Assembly (NCBI GenBank): GCA_049670505.1 | Contig: JBATTK010000170.1 | Coordinates: 1 to 43,397, forward strand | DNA: 43,397 nucleotides | Source: JBATTK01 sp049670505 | Lineage (GTDB): Bacteria; Bacteroidota; Bacteroidia; Flavobacteriales; Flavobacteriaceae | Direction of reading: 5' to 3' | Shown: positions 15,432 through 24,334 of the stretch, piece after piece | Position numbering within the stretch: the first letter of the stretch is position 1 | How the letters are laid out: each line of letters begins with the position of its first letter | Translations under genes and position numbers: made by a program | Notes under the pieces: model-generated | Seen by the model: only the letters and a program-made list of their open reading frames with translations | Databases searched by the model: none | What the model was told of the DNA's origin: nothing

Positions 15432-16163
15432 ATGAGAAAAATTTTGATAACAGGAGGATTTGGAAAAATAGGCAAACATTTCGCAAAAAGCTTCAGCACT
15501 AGGTATAAGATAAGGGTGGCGGACATTTCAACGGATGGGTATACTTTTCCTGAAAATGTGGAAATTATTCAAGCAGATTTGAAGGACTATAATGTTTGCA
15601 AAAAACTATGTGAAGGAATCGATACGGTAATCCATTTAGCAGGAATAGTCGACCCAATTTCAGAATCCGATATAATATTGGAAACGAACATTAAAACTAC
15701 TCAAAATATTTTCAAAGCTGCTGTAAAGTCAGACTGTAAAAGACTGATTTTTGCTAGTAGCGCACAAACCATAGAAAGCTATCCGACCGATGTCCAGGTA
15801 AACAGGAATATGCTGGTAAAGCCAAAAAACATTTATGGGGTTTCAAAATGTTTCGGAGAAGCTTTAGCCGCCTATCATGCATATAATAATGGAGTTTCAG
15901 CAATTTGTCTGCGTATTGGAGCTTACGAATTTCCAGAAGACTTCACAGAAATGAATGCCCGTGATTTAAGTGCCTTCTTGCATCCAGATGATCTCAACCA
16001 ACTCTTAATTGGATGTATAGAGACCGAAAATATTCATTACGAAGTATTAAACGCGATTTCCGATAATAGGTACAAACGGTTGGATATAACTGAATCAATA
16101 AACAAGGTTGGGTATACTCCAAAAGCTGATGCTTTTGAGCTTTTTACTTTAAAAACAGATTGA
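15432..16163 (+). CDS. NAD-dependent epimerase/dehydratase (extended SDR)
   Basis: 243 aa. ILITGGFGKIGKHFAKSF is the Rossmann GxxGxxG motif; IIQADLKD and VIHLAGIVDP follow as expected. The catalytic triad region is FASSAQT ... YGVSKCFGEAL (YxxxK). CLRIGAYEFPE, RDLSAFLHPDDLNQLL and the short C-terminus resemble uronate dehydrogenase-like and UDP-sugar epimerase-like SDRs. It probably oxidises or epimerises a sugar or sugar acid with NAD+. It is alone on the plus strand, with no sugar-pathway partners in the window, so the substrate stays open. The 248 bp after it contain no gene I can support. Confidence 0.85.
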   Translation: MRKILITGGFGKIGKHFAKSFSTRYKIRVADISTDGYTFPENVEIIQADLKDYNVCKKLCEGIDTVIHLAGIVDPISESDIILETNIKTTQNIFKAAVKSDCKRLIFASSAQTIESYPTDVQVNRNMLVKPKNIYGVSKCFGEALAAYHAYNNGVSAICLRIGAYEFPEDFTEMNARDLSAFLHPDDLNQLLIGCIETENIHYEVLNAISDNRYKRLDITESINKVGYTPKADAFELFTLKTD

Positions 16164-16411
16164 GAAAGGGTTCCTTTCCCAGTTCCATAAAACTAACCAT
16201 TTAAGGTAACACCTTATCCTTCTTCATTTAGTTTTTTAAATAGGCCGTACGGTACTACCTTTTGTATTGGCTCAATATGGGAATCCTGATGTACTTATTA
16301 TATCAGAGAATAGCAAGGTTGTTGCGTCTTATTCAAACGTTCCGCTTACTAGACAACCCTATTGTTTGGTATAAGACAGTTGTTTCTTATAAAGGTGCAG
16401 TGCTTGGATGA

Positions 16412-17518
16412 TTATTTATCCCTAGGCACATCTTCTTTGTTTTCATTATCGATTTGGTCAAAAACTTCCTCAATTTCTTCCTGGGTCGGCGAAGACAGCC
16501 GCTGTTCTTCCGACAGTTCGGGTTCAAAACTGAGGCTGGTAAAGAATGGAAAATGGTCCGAACCGGTCTTTCCTCCTAATTGCACATCCATAACGCGAAA
16601 ATCTGGAGAGGAGAAAATATGGTCCAAAGGCCAGCGCATCAACCAATTCTTTGCGTTATAAGTATTGAAAAGCCCCCTACCTTTTCTTAAATCCAATAAT
16701 CCACTCATTCTTTGGAACAATTCCGTGGTCTCCGACCACGCCACATCATTAAAATCTCCCATTACTATTACCGGGAGATTCGAATCCCTTGTCAACCTTG
16801 CAATTTTCATTAGTTCCGCATCCCGGTCTGCGGAGGATGGATTATGCTTTGGGGTAGGAGGTGCCGGGTGTATCGCATATAACTGAACTCGGTCTCCGGA
16901 GGGGAGCACTAATTTGGCATGTATGGAAGGAATGGAGTCTTCAACTAAAAATTTAATTTTCCCATCTACCAGCGGTAATTTGGAAAACATAATCATCCCA
17001 TAGGTGTTTTCTTCCGGCCTTTTCATTTGATACCGGTACTTCATATCGAAAGCGGTTTGTAAATGATCGATCCATGATGCATCGGTTTCAGTAAAAAGAA
17101 TAACATCTGCCCTAAAGCGCTCTGCATCTTGGATGACCTTTTGTACATTTTCATTGTTCTGTAACACATTGGCGGTGTATATACTTAATTTTTTGTCTAC
17201 ATGGTCAGAACTATTTTTTACTTCATAATTGCCAAACGCAGTATAGGGAAATATTTTTAGACCTTGGAAAACAAAACAGGCGGAGAGGACTATTACAAAG
17301 AGATAATCGGATATCTTCCGAATATCAAACTTAATAAAATAGGTCAACAATGCGACCATTGTCAATAGGGTAAGTTGAAGATGTGGAAAGTCGAAAACCC
17401 TTACTGACCAGTGATCAACAGCCACAAATGGGAATATCGTAAGAATGATCGCAACGAATCCAAAAATTTGAAGAAACAGCTTAAAAGTTATATAAGACTT
17501 CGATTGTGATGGTGCCAT
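16412..17518 (-). CDS. Membrane-anchored endonuclease/exonuclease/phosphatase (EEP) protein
   Basis: 368 aa. Three N-terminal hydrophobic segments (FLQIFGFVAIILTIFPFVAV; LQLTLLTMVALLTYFI; YLFVIVLSACFVFQGL) anchor the protein. The EEP domain follows: LSIYTANVLQNN, VILFTETDASW (Glu), VQLYAIHPAPP, VIVMGDFNDVAWS (Asp/Asn), WPLDHIFSSPDF and GSDHFPFFTSL (catalytic His pair). EEP enzymes hydrolyse phosphodiesters or phosphomonoesters; with this topology the domain probably faces the periplasm. The acidic tail EEIEEVFDQIDNENKED is low complexity. It begins 52 bp after the 1225-aa fusion gene on the same strand, so it may be last in that operon. Confidence 0.85.
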   Translation of the reverse strand: MAPSQSKSYITFKLFLQIFGFVAIILTIFPFVAVDHWSVRVFDFPHLQLTLLTMVALLTYFIKFDIRKISDYLFVIVLSACFVFQGLKIFPYTAFGNYEVKNSSDHVDKKLSIYTANVLQNNENVQKVIQDAERFRADVILFTETDASWIDHLQTAFDMKYRYQMKRPEENTYGMIMFSKLPLVDGKIKFLVEDSIPSIHAKLVLPSGDRVQLYAIHPAPPTPKHNPSSADRDAELMKIARLTRDSNLPVIVMGDFNDVAWSETTELFQRMSGLLDLRKGRGLFNTYNAKNWLMRWPLDHIFSSPDFRVMDVQLGGKTGSDHFPFFTSLSFEPELSEEQRLSSPTQEEIEEVFDQIDNENKEDVPRDK

Positions 17519-17570
17519 AGTTTTATATTTAAAATATTCAGCGGCTTAGGTTTGGTCAGTGGACCGGGTG

Positions 17571-20500
17571 TCACATACCTATCCGAAAAGTGAAGGAGAG
17601 CCTGCCCCCTTCTTTTCCATAAAAATAGTTCATATCCAAATTGACCAGGGCGGCCATTTCGAGCTTCATACCACCCCCGAAACTAGTATGCCAAATGTCC
17701 GATTTTTGTGCACCACTCCACACTTTTGCTACATCATATCCTAACGAGGAACTCATTCGAAGTGGAAACAAGGAAGTTTTTAAAGGTTTGAACCTATAAT
17801 TCAAATCTGTTGAAATACCTAGCGAATGGTCACCCGTGAATCTATTTTCACGAAAACTTCTCAACCCCGAATCACTCCCTACAATAGATGCATGATAAAA
17901 GGGGATTTCATCGCCTGCCCTTAGTTGTCCCCATATGGTATTTTTAAGCACTAATTTGCGATTTGCACCTAAAGCGTTCCACAGACTTATTTTCTGATCA
18001 AAGGCGATTGTGGTAGGAATATTTTCCAGATTATCAAGAAGTTTGGCCTGTAACCTTATTAGCAACCCTTTTGTAGTAAAACGATCGTCGTCCAAGCTTT
18101 CAAATTTATAGGAAGTGCCAATCTCCAGATAATTTCGGGAACCAAGTGCATTATCAAGAGTAACGAATTCAGATTCTTCGGTTGTTATATTTTTATATTT
18201 CGCTCCTAGTATAAAGGAGCTTCCGTAAGGTCCCTTTCTATAGACGGACGCCCCGAATTGAAGATATTGCGTAAAAATTCTATTGGCATCAAAAGTATTC
18301 AAGTCGTTGGTGCTTTCATTTCCAAAGCCAAAAAAGTTTTTGGTATAGTTGTTACTGGTGATGCGCCCGGCCAATTTTAGATTAAAACGTTCTAAAAGAT
18401 TTGACATATGAAATTCTGGTCGAATATCTACCGCCTGTGTCAATGAGATGTAGCGAACATTTAATAAAAACAATGAGGTAAAAGGATTTCTTTCAAAACC
18501 CATGTTCTTTAAACCGACTTCCATTTCTGGAAAAATACCTTGATCGGGATCATATCCAATCGCAATTTTGGCTATTTTACCGCTTGACGGTCTGATTTCG
18601 CTGTCATAGATCCTGTTGGAATAGTTGTTACTAAGTCTTATTTGTGCCCCGCCGCGATTGACAAATTTATCATCCTTTCCTTTCTGGTCATAGATCAAGA
18701 TTCCCCTGCCTTCCTCAATGTTGTAGGTATCATCGTTAAGTCCTCCTATAATGGTTACTTTTATTTTTGATTTTTTCAAACCGGAAATTTTGAAAACATC
18801 GGTATCGTCCAATCCAAAAACCCATAGATTTTCTGTTTCATTTTCTTTATAGGTCTTGTTGAAAAGCATACTCCCCTTTGCACCATCTTTTATGCGGTAA
18901 GCTTCAACGTGAATATCTCCGTTCGATTCCCCTTCAATTATGAAAAGGTCGTCCTTGTCGGTACCCTTTAAGGATTGAAATCGTTGAAAGTAATCCAGAT
19001 ACCTTTCCACGATGTCTCCCAATTTACCTTTTCGAAGTAAGAGGTACGTTTGTATTCTTTCCCAGACTTCATCTTTAATCTCCGTTGGTACTTGGGAAAA
19101 TGCCCGCTTTACAGCTTCCTCTCCTAGGTTTTCTTGAATATAGGATACTTGTTCCCTCCATACTTGCTTATTGGAACGTTGCAGAATGGCCCTGTCCAGG
19201 TTTATGGCACTTTCACTGAACTGTTCCACAAATTCGATATCCTCTCCATAACGTCCAAATTGTCTGGTCCTTCCAACAATCTTTTGAAGGGTCTTCAAAA
19301 ATCTACCGTCAAAATTCGCAAATACCTGGTCTCGATCTCGGGGTACCGGAACATAAATAGTCTTTTCATCAACTTCTTTTCCTGCCCAACTCCATTGTCC
19401 CTCATGCCGATCCCAGTCTCCTAAGAGCATATCAAAAATACGTGCCCTTATGTATTCCTCCTCATTCACTTGGTTGTTTTCGTCATCCCTGATTTCTTCG
19501 AACAACTCCTGGGTATTGATTATTTCATCGCTTCTACCGAACATATGGGAGTCCTCAAAATCATCATCAGGTTTTTGTTCTATCATATATAAACGATCGC
19601 CGTGTTCGTAATTAAAATCTCCTAAAGCTCTTTGTTTTGGAACATAGAATAGTTCCGGATGGGTATGTTTTATACCGACTTCGTGTGCTAGCGCCGCCAC
19701 CACAAATGCTCCATAAGGGTGGGCCGCCGTGTAGAAATCTGAAATCAGTTCCGCCGTAAGGGTTCCATCAAAATAATCATGTGCATTCAAATCATTGTAA
19801 CCGGACGCTTGAAGGAAAGAAATCGGGTCTTTGGCCAGGGCACGCATATTATATTCCCTATCATCTTTATCTACCAGTCTTAAAGATTGCGTTTGGTTTC
19901 CACCCCCGGCCCTTTCCACCGTCAGTCCGCCATAAAGCGTATCCAAAATGGCAACGGGAGCCTTTACCTTTACACTATAGATATAGCGATAATGTTTTCC
20001 CCATTTTCTTTCAAATTTCGAATCGACCTTTGTTTGCTCAATAGGATAAATGCTTGTTGCATAGGTCTCTTCGAAATCATTTGGCAAGTCTTCAATCGGG
20101 TAATGGTCACTTTTTGGATAGCCCTGATCCGAATAGATCTGTTCAAATTGATCAGCATCCCCAAGTCGGTAGAAATTGACTTTCGATGATCCATCTTGAA
20201 GGAGGGTAAGTTCTGCCATCCCTATTTCTCCGGACGTGAACCATCCATTTTTTCCTAAAGAGGCCCCGCGGGAGGTACTTGCCGTACCGGATATAATTTG
20301 CCGTACGTTGTCTTGCTTTATATACTGCAAGGACCTTTCATGCGATGAGATGATAAAAATTCTAGGCACCAATTTCGCTGCCGTTTCAATCTCTGACATC
20401 AATTCGTTCATTAAAGGGTTCTGGCGGTCCTGACTTGAAATTCCGCCTTGCGCCCTTAAGGCTGACCATAGGATGCCCACTCCAGGGATAAATGCGTTTT

Positions 20501-21248
20501 CATTACTCGGTTTGTACCAAACGTCTTTGGAAATTCTCCCTCCGAAGAATCCATTTGAATACAAGGGATGGTACATTACCAGTAATATATTTTTGTGTCC
20601 CGCTTTTTTTATTTTGTCTTTCAGTTCAATAAGGAACCGGGTGCGGGTCTTTATTTCACATTTATCGTTCATGCCGGGTCTTACATCCCAATTTTCAATG
20701 TACCATTGAGAGTCGACAATAATGATTTCCGTATCCTCATCTACATCCACGGTTTCCAAAGGACAACCCTTCTCAGGTTCAAAATAATTGTCCTTTCCCA
20801 ACTTTTCGTCAAAGTAATCTTCTACTTCGTTTAATCCATCGCTGCCTTTGGGTTTCCATTCGTTTCTGCCCGGTATGATGATTTTTTTGCCCTCGAACTT
20901 AGTAACCATATCGGATATGCTTTCCACCTGTTGGACAACCGTACTTTTCTCGGTCATATTGCTGGTAAGACTATTACCTAATAGCAGTACATAGTCTTCC
21001 TCGGAATACCTTTCAAGAGTTTGTTTGAACGCATTCCCAAAAGTTTTGTCAAGGCCTCTCTTATGGGTTCCAATATTTCCCACTAGAAGAAAACGTCTAC
21101 CAGATTTCTTGTATTCCAAGGAATCCTCAGTGAATCCCATGATTTCGGATTGGTGGTTGCGAACCAAGGATTTCTTTGAGACACAACTGGTTAAAATCGT
21201 TGCGCAAAGGGCGAAAATTAGGTAAAAGGTTGTATGTTGGTTTGGCAT
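17571..21248 (-). CDS. Lipoprotein fusion: degenerate metallophosphoesterase, kinase-like module, Omp85-like barrel
   Basis: 1225 aa, lipobox LTSC at residues 19-22. Residues ~50-370 align with calcineurin-like phosphoesterases, but the metal-binding positions are changed: GNIG for GD-type, LLLGNSL for GDN, IPGRNEW for GNHD/W, MYHPLYSNG for HHP, SSHERSLQ for GHDHNLQ. Residues ~415-760 hold a kinase-like module (GGGNQTQSLRL, RALAKDP, LLGDWDRHEGQWSW, VPVPRDRDQVF) shared with the separate protein at 22813-24102. Residues ~760-870 have Asp/Gly-rich beta repeats (GLDDTDVFKISG, GGLNDDTYNI). From ~890 to the end there are barrel strands with an Omp85-type GLRSFRENRFTGD motif and a C-terminal LSFTFRIGM strand, typical of BamA/TamA-like outer-membrane proteins. 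Likely an outer-membrane protein with a periplasmic or surface signalling head. Confidence 0.75.
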   Translation of the reverse strand: MPNQHTTFYLIFALCATILTSCVSKKSLVRNHQSEIMGFTEDSLEYKKSGRRFLLVGNIGTHKRGLDKTFGNAFKQTLERYSEEDYVLLLGNSLTSNMTEKSTVVQQVESISDMVTKFEGKKIIIPGRNEWKPKGSDGLNEVEDYFDEKLGKDNYFEPEKGCPLETVDVDEDTEIIIVDSQWYIENWDVRPGMNDKCEIKTRTRFLIELKDKIKKAGHKNILLVMYHPLYSNGFFGGRISKDVWYKPSNENAFIPGVGILWSALRAQGGISSQDRQNPLMNELMSEIETAAKLVPRIFIISSHERSLQYIKQDNVRQIISGTASTSRGASLGKNGWFTSGEIGMAELTLLQDGSSKVNFYRLGDADQFEQIYSDQGYPKSDHYPIEDLPNDFEETYATSIYPIEQTKVDSKFERKWGKHYRYIYSVKVKAPVAILDTLYGGLTVERAGGGNQTQSLRLVDKDDREYNMRALAKDPISFLQASGYNDLNAHDYFDGTLTAELISDFYTAAHPYGAFVVAALAHEVGIKHTHPELFYVPKQRALGDFNYEHGDRLYMIEQKPDDDFEDSHMFGRSDEIINTQELFEEIRDDENNQVNEEEYIRARIFDMLLGDWDRHEGQWSWAGKEVDEKTIYVPVPRDRDQVFANFDGRFLKTLQKIVGRTRQFGRYGEDIEFVEQFSESAINLDRAILQRSNKQVWREQVSYIQENLGEEAVKRAFSQVPTEIKDEVWERIQTYLLLRKGKLGDIVERYLDYFQRFQSLKGTDKDDLFIIEGESNGDIHVEAYRIKDGAKGSMLFNKTYKENETENLWVFGLDDTDVFKISGLKKSKIKVTIIGGLNDDTYNIEEGRGILIYDQKGKDDKFVNRGGAQIRLSNNYSNRIYDSEIRPSSGKIAKIAIGYDPDQGIFPEMEVGLKNMGFERNPFTSLFLLNVRYISLTQAVDIRPEFHMSNLLERFNLKLAGRITSNNYTKNFFGFGNESTNDLNTFDANRIFTQYLQFGASVYRKGPYGSSFILGAKYKNITTEESEFVTLDNALGSRNYLEIGTSYKFESLDDDRFTTKGLLIRLQAKLLDNLENIPTTIAFDQKISLWNALGANRKLVLKNTIWGQLRAGDEIPFYHASIVGSDSGLRSFRENRFTGDHSLGISTDLNYRFKPLKTSLFPLRMSSSLGYDVAKVWSGAQKSDIWHTSFGGGMKLEMAALVNLDMNYFYGKEGGRLSFTFRIGM

Positions 21249-21550
21249 TCAGGTCATTTGATGCTAATATAGATATTAAATCCGTACTGGATAACATGTC
21301 GGGTAGTGCAAGAGTAGGAGGAGTTATGAAGGTACTTTTGCCAAACATCAAGATACTGTCCACGGTATTTCACAGTGATTATAATAAATATACCACCGCT
21401 TGGACACACCGTTCCATAGGTTTAATTTTTAGGAGGATTTGAAGCCCGTTATGACTGGGGACTAGTTTTCATTAGAGTACAAAATCAGGTACCTACTATA
21501 TACAGCGAGTCGGAGACAGTGGGATTATAGGGGTAAAATGTCAGCCTGTC
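21249..21550. other. 302-bp intergenic, no gene seen
   Basis: This separates the fusion gene from the DUF5706 gene upstream on the minus strand. Neither strand holds a convincing frame, RNA or repeat. It is long enough to carry a separate promoter for the fusion gene, but no clear TTG/TAnnTTTG pair was found. Confidence 0.4.
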
Positions 21551-22762
21551 TCATTGGATACCTGGGGTCACGGCATCTAAGATTTCCTCTCCCATCCCAA
21601 AATATTTGAGGGCAATGGCAAAGGCCAGAACCGATAATATGATACCTACAATGAATACTGTGTAGGTCCAACGCAGTAGTTGGTACTTCTTTTTAAGGAC
21701 TTTTCCCAGATAATATAGGTCCATAGTTAGGGAATCGTATATGGATTCCTTACTCTTGATAATGCGTTTGATTTTCCGCTTAAAACTAACCAGCTCCAAT
21801 GAATAAAAATTTCCGAAGAAAAGATAGTTCGTTTCTTCGTCCTCTAATTCTTCATCCACCAGCTTCTCGTTCTCTATTTTGGGCCTTGTAGCCAAAACGG
21901 ACATGATCATGGAAGCTATACTGAAAATGACGAATATCGCTGTGGGGTAGATCAGATAAGAATTTTCCGATTTGCCCAGTCTTGGGATTAGATTGGCCAA
22001 CAACAACGAAATGATGATGGCGTTTACGGACAAAAGAATATTCGCTTTGGTATCGGCGATATCGCTCAATTTGATGTGGTTCCGTAGCTGTGTCCTATAA
22101 AGGGATTGGATAGCACGTTCTGGGCTTTGGTTCTTGAGTTTTACCTTTAACTTTTCTTTCTTCTTTTTCTTTTTAAATTTCTTAAGTTCCGCGACAAGGC
22201 TGATGGCGTTCTTCTCTTTTTGTTTCTTCCAGTTTTCCTTGGCATGTTCTGTATAATAATGATGCCGGCCACGAAGTATTTCGATATAGTTCTTCCCCCA
22301 TTCGGCCACTGTAGGCACATCTTCGTCGAAATTGGCAAGCTCCATACGTTGCAATTCTATAAGCTCCTTAAAATTTTTTGAGCCATAAAAAGCTGTACGG
22401 GCATCCCGTAATATTTCCGCCTCTTTATTGATGGGCTCTCTATCTTCCCAGGCTGATATTATAAGGGCGTTTACTTTAACCGGATCTATTTTAGGGGCAT
22501 CATCATTGGATAAGTAGGACTCGGCCAGTTTACAACTCTGTTTTATATGGCTATGGTAATCTTCTGTAAAACCTGTATGAAGGAACCAAGCGGTCAGCAG
22601 CGTGCTGTTCTTATCAATAGCCTTGATTTCTGAATTTTCCAACAGCTCCTGTGTCTTTGACACGACGTTCTTGGTCCGGTTCAAACTATGGAATATATAA
22701 TCCTTGTTCAAATTTTCAGTAAGGTGTTTCGTGACGAATTCCTCTATGTGTTCAGTCTCCAT
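21551..22762 (-). CDS. DUF5706/Pycsar-effector-like membrane protein with HD-like domain
   Basis: 403 aa. The N-terminal ~140 residues resemble HD-type phosphohydrolases (LLTAWFLHTGFTEDYHSHIK, ISAWEDREPINKEAEILRDA), but the HD dyad reads HT and the DAD motif reads DAR. A lysine-rich linker (~190-215, FKKKKKKEKLKVKLKN) leads to the DUF5706 region: LSDIADTKANILLSVNAIII, YPTAIFVIFSIASMIMSVLA, the soluble part NYLFFGNFYSLELVSF, and a last TM helix (WTYTVFIVGIILSVLAFAIA). In Pycsar defence, membrane effectors of this family respond to cyclic nucleotides. Here it lies between the kinase-like gene (50 bp upstream) and the fusion gene. Inner-membrane location is likely. A second DUF5706 gene is at 34498-35079. 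Confidence 0.75.
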   Translation of the reverse strand: METEHIEEFVTKHLTENLNKDYIFHSLNRTKNVVSKTQELLENSEIKAIDKNSTLLTAWFLHTGFTEDYHSHIKQSCKLAESYLSNDDAPKIDPVKVNALIISAWEDREPINKEAEILRDARTAFYGSKNFKELIELQRMELANFDEDVPTVAEWGKNYIEILRGRHHYYTEHAKENWKKQKEKNAISLVAELKKFKKKKKKEKLKVKLKNQSPERAIQSLYRTQLRNHIKLSDIADTKANILLSVNAIIISLLLANLIPRLGKSENSYLIYPTAIFVIFSIASMIMSVLATRPKIENEKLVDEELEDEETNYLFFGNFYSLELVSFKRKIKRIIKSKESIYDSLTMDLYYLGKVLKKKYQLLRWTYTVFIVGIILSVLAFAIALKYFGMGEEILDAVTPGIQ

Positions 22763-22812
22763 GTTTATAAATGTTAGCTTGATATCAAATTAAAAGGCCC
22801 AAATCCACAGAT

Positions 22813-24102
22813 CTAATTTTTAGGAGCTGGCCCCATACAATCAAAACAATTTAACAGATTATCGGAAAGTTCAAGTTCCTCTGAACCTTTGAGTACGATA
22901 GGCTGCATGGGCCGCTCGTTCAATATCTTATAAAACTCCTCCGCATATGTTATCAAAGCCTCCCTTCTTGCCTTTAACTTCCTTCTTATTTCGGGACCGT
23001 CCAAACTGTCAATAGCGGAAGGCCATGCCTTGAAGGCCTTTTCTATTTCATGATCGTTCAACTGCTTTCTTAATCGTATGGCCTCTGACTTGAATTGTGC
23101 GGAAGAGGAGGTCCGCAGGAAATATTCGTCGAATGTGCGAACGAGACCCGGCAAAAATTCAATCTCCTTTTCATAAGCCTGCACCTTGGGCAGTGTAAGG
23201 TCGTTGGCAATTAAAGTGGGCAAGATACCGTCCTGATTAAAAAATGCGTTATCACGATCTGTCGGAACGGGGATGGCCGTATAGCCTTCTTCATTTCCTT
23301 GGATTGTCCAGCCCCATTGCTTCGCATGTCGATCCCAGTCACCTATGACCAAATCAAACAAGCGCGCGCGGATCAGTGCATTCAGATCAATCGATAATTT
23401 TCGTCCCTCGTCCATTTTCATTTTTTGTAAATCCTTTGTATCCAAAAGCCCAATGGCTTTCCCATGACCGGTCCAGTCTACCTTTCCTTCGCTCTCGTAT
23501 TCAAAGAAATAAAGGCGATTACCGAATTTGTCATTGAAGTCCCCTAAAACTTTTTGCTTGGGTACAAACAATAATCGAGGGCGGGTATGTAGAATCTCTG
23601 CTGACTCGGACAATTTGGCAACAACAAGGGCCGCATAAGGGTGCTGTGCGGAAACTCCGTCAATAACAATATTTTCCAATCCGAGGTCTTTCGCGATGTC
23701 AGGGACTAATTTTGCAGGATCCTTGCTAAGACTTCGTAACGTATAGCGAATGCCGAGACCATCCTCCAGTTCAAGGGAGTGGGTCTGTTTGCCACCACCC
23801 TGTTCAATGACCTTCAGCCCGCCCTTTAAAGTATCCAAAAACACTATGGGCACGGTAATGGGCATCGCCCAGGCATCCCTGTACTGTTCCCCCTGCATCA
23901 GTTCTTTTAAAAGACTTGCTTCGTAAAGGGTATTGGCCGCTACGGTAACAGAGTCAAAATCCCTAAACCTAATGTTGTCCATATCCTCAATATCCTGCAC
24001 TTCACAAGTGCGGAATCTATCGTCGGTCTCGGAAACCGATAGGTAGACGAGGATCAGGAAAATTGCTGCAATGGCGGTTAAAATCAGAATTATTTTTCGC
24101 AT
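22813..24102 (-). CDS. Membrane-anchored kinase-like protein, paralogue of the fusion's middle module
   Basis: 429 aa. MRKIILILTAIAAIFLILVY is a signal anchor, so the domain faces the periplasm. Key elements: GGGKQTHSLEL (103-111), LRSLSKDP (~122-129), HPYAALVVAKL, FVPKQKVLGDFND, IGDWDRHAKQWGW (253-265) and VPTDRDNAFF (279-288). The D-x-D-R-H-x2-Q and later D-R-D resemble the catalytic-loop and metal-binding motifs of atypical kinases of the HipA/FAM20/PI-kinase type (usual DRHxxN). This is inference from short motifs. The same ordered motifs recur in the 1225-aa fusion (GGGNQTQSLRL, LGDWDRHEGQW, VPRDRDQVF). It is the first gene of the operon that continues with DUF5706. Confidence 0.65.
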   Translation of the reverse strand: MRKIILILTAIAAIFLILVYLSVSETDDRFRTCEVQDIEDMDNIRFRDFDSVTVAANTLYEASLLKELMQGEQYRDAWAMPITVPIVFLDTLKGGLKVIEQGGGKQTHSLELEDGLGIRYTLRSLSKDPAKLVPDIAKDLGLENIVIDGVSAQHPYAALVVAKLSESAEILHTRPRLLFVPKQKVLGDFNDKFGNRLYFFEYESEGKVDWTGHGKAIGLLDTKDLQKMKMDEGRKLSIDLNALIRARLFDLVIGDWDRHAKQWGWTIQGNEEGYTAIPVPTDRDNAFFNQDGILPTLIANDLTLPKVQAYEKEIEFLPGLVRTFDEYFLRTSSSAQFKSEAIRLRKQLNDHEIEKAFKAWPSAIDSLDGPEIRRKLKARREALITYAEEFYKILNERPMQPIVLKGSEELELSDNLLNCFDCMGPAPKN

Positions 24103-24272
24103 AGGTCGATTAATTACTACAATATATGGAATTCTAAGTTCATGTCGGCACCTAATGGGAGTATTGCGAGGTCTTAAATGTATCTTAACCTTACACTAAA
24201 AGAAGAACGGTGTGAAGAGCTAATGGAAAACGCAAAGAAAATCTTTACCACCTATATCTCCCCCTGTTATTT

Positions 24273-24305
24273 TTGTGAAACTGTGCCTTATAATTCGTAG
24301 TTTTG
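24273..24305 (+). promoter_or_regulatory. Possible Bacteroidetes promoter for the DUF2652 gene
   Basis: TAGTTTTG (24298-24305) matches the TAnnTTTG -7 element; a TTG at 24273-24275 could be the -33 element, though the 22-bp spacing is longer than the usual ~19. The start codon follows 29 bp after the -7 box. Confidence 0.35.
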
Positions 24306-24334
24306 GACCTTACTAATTGGTTAATCTATTGTTC

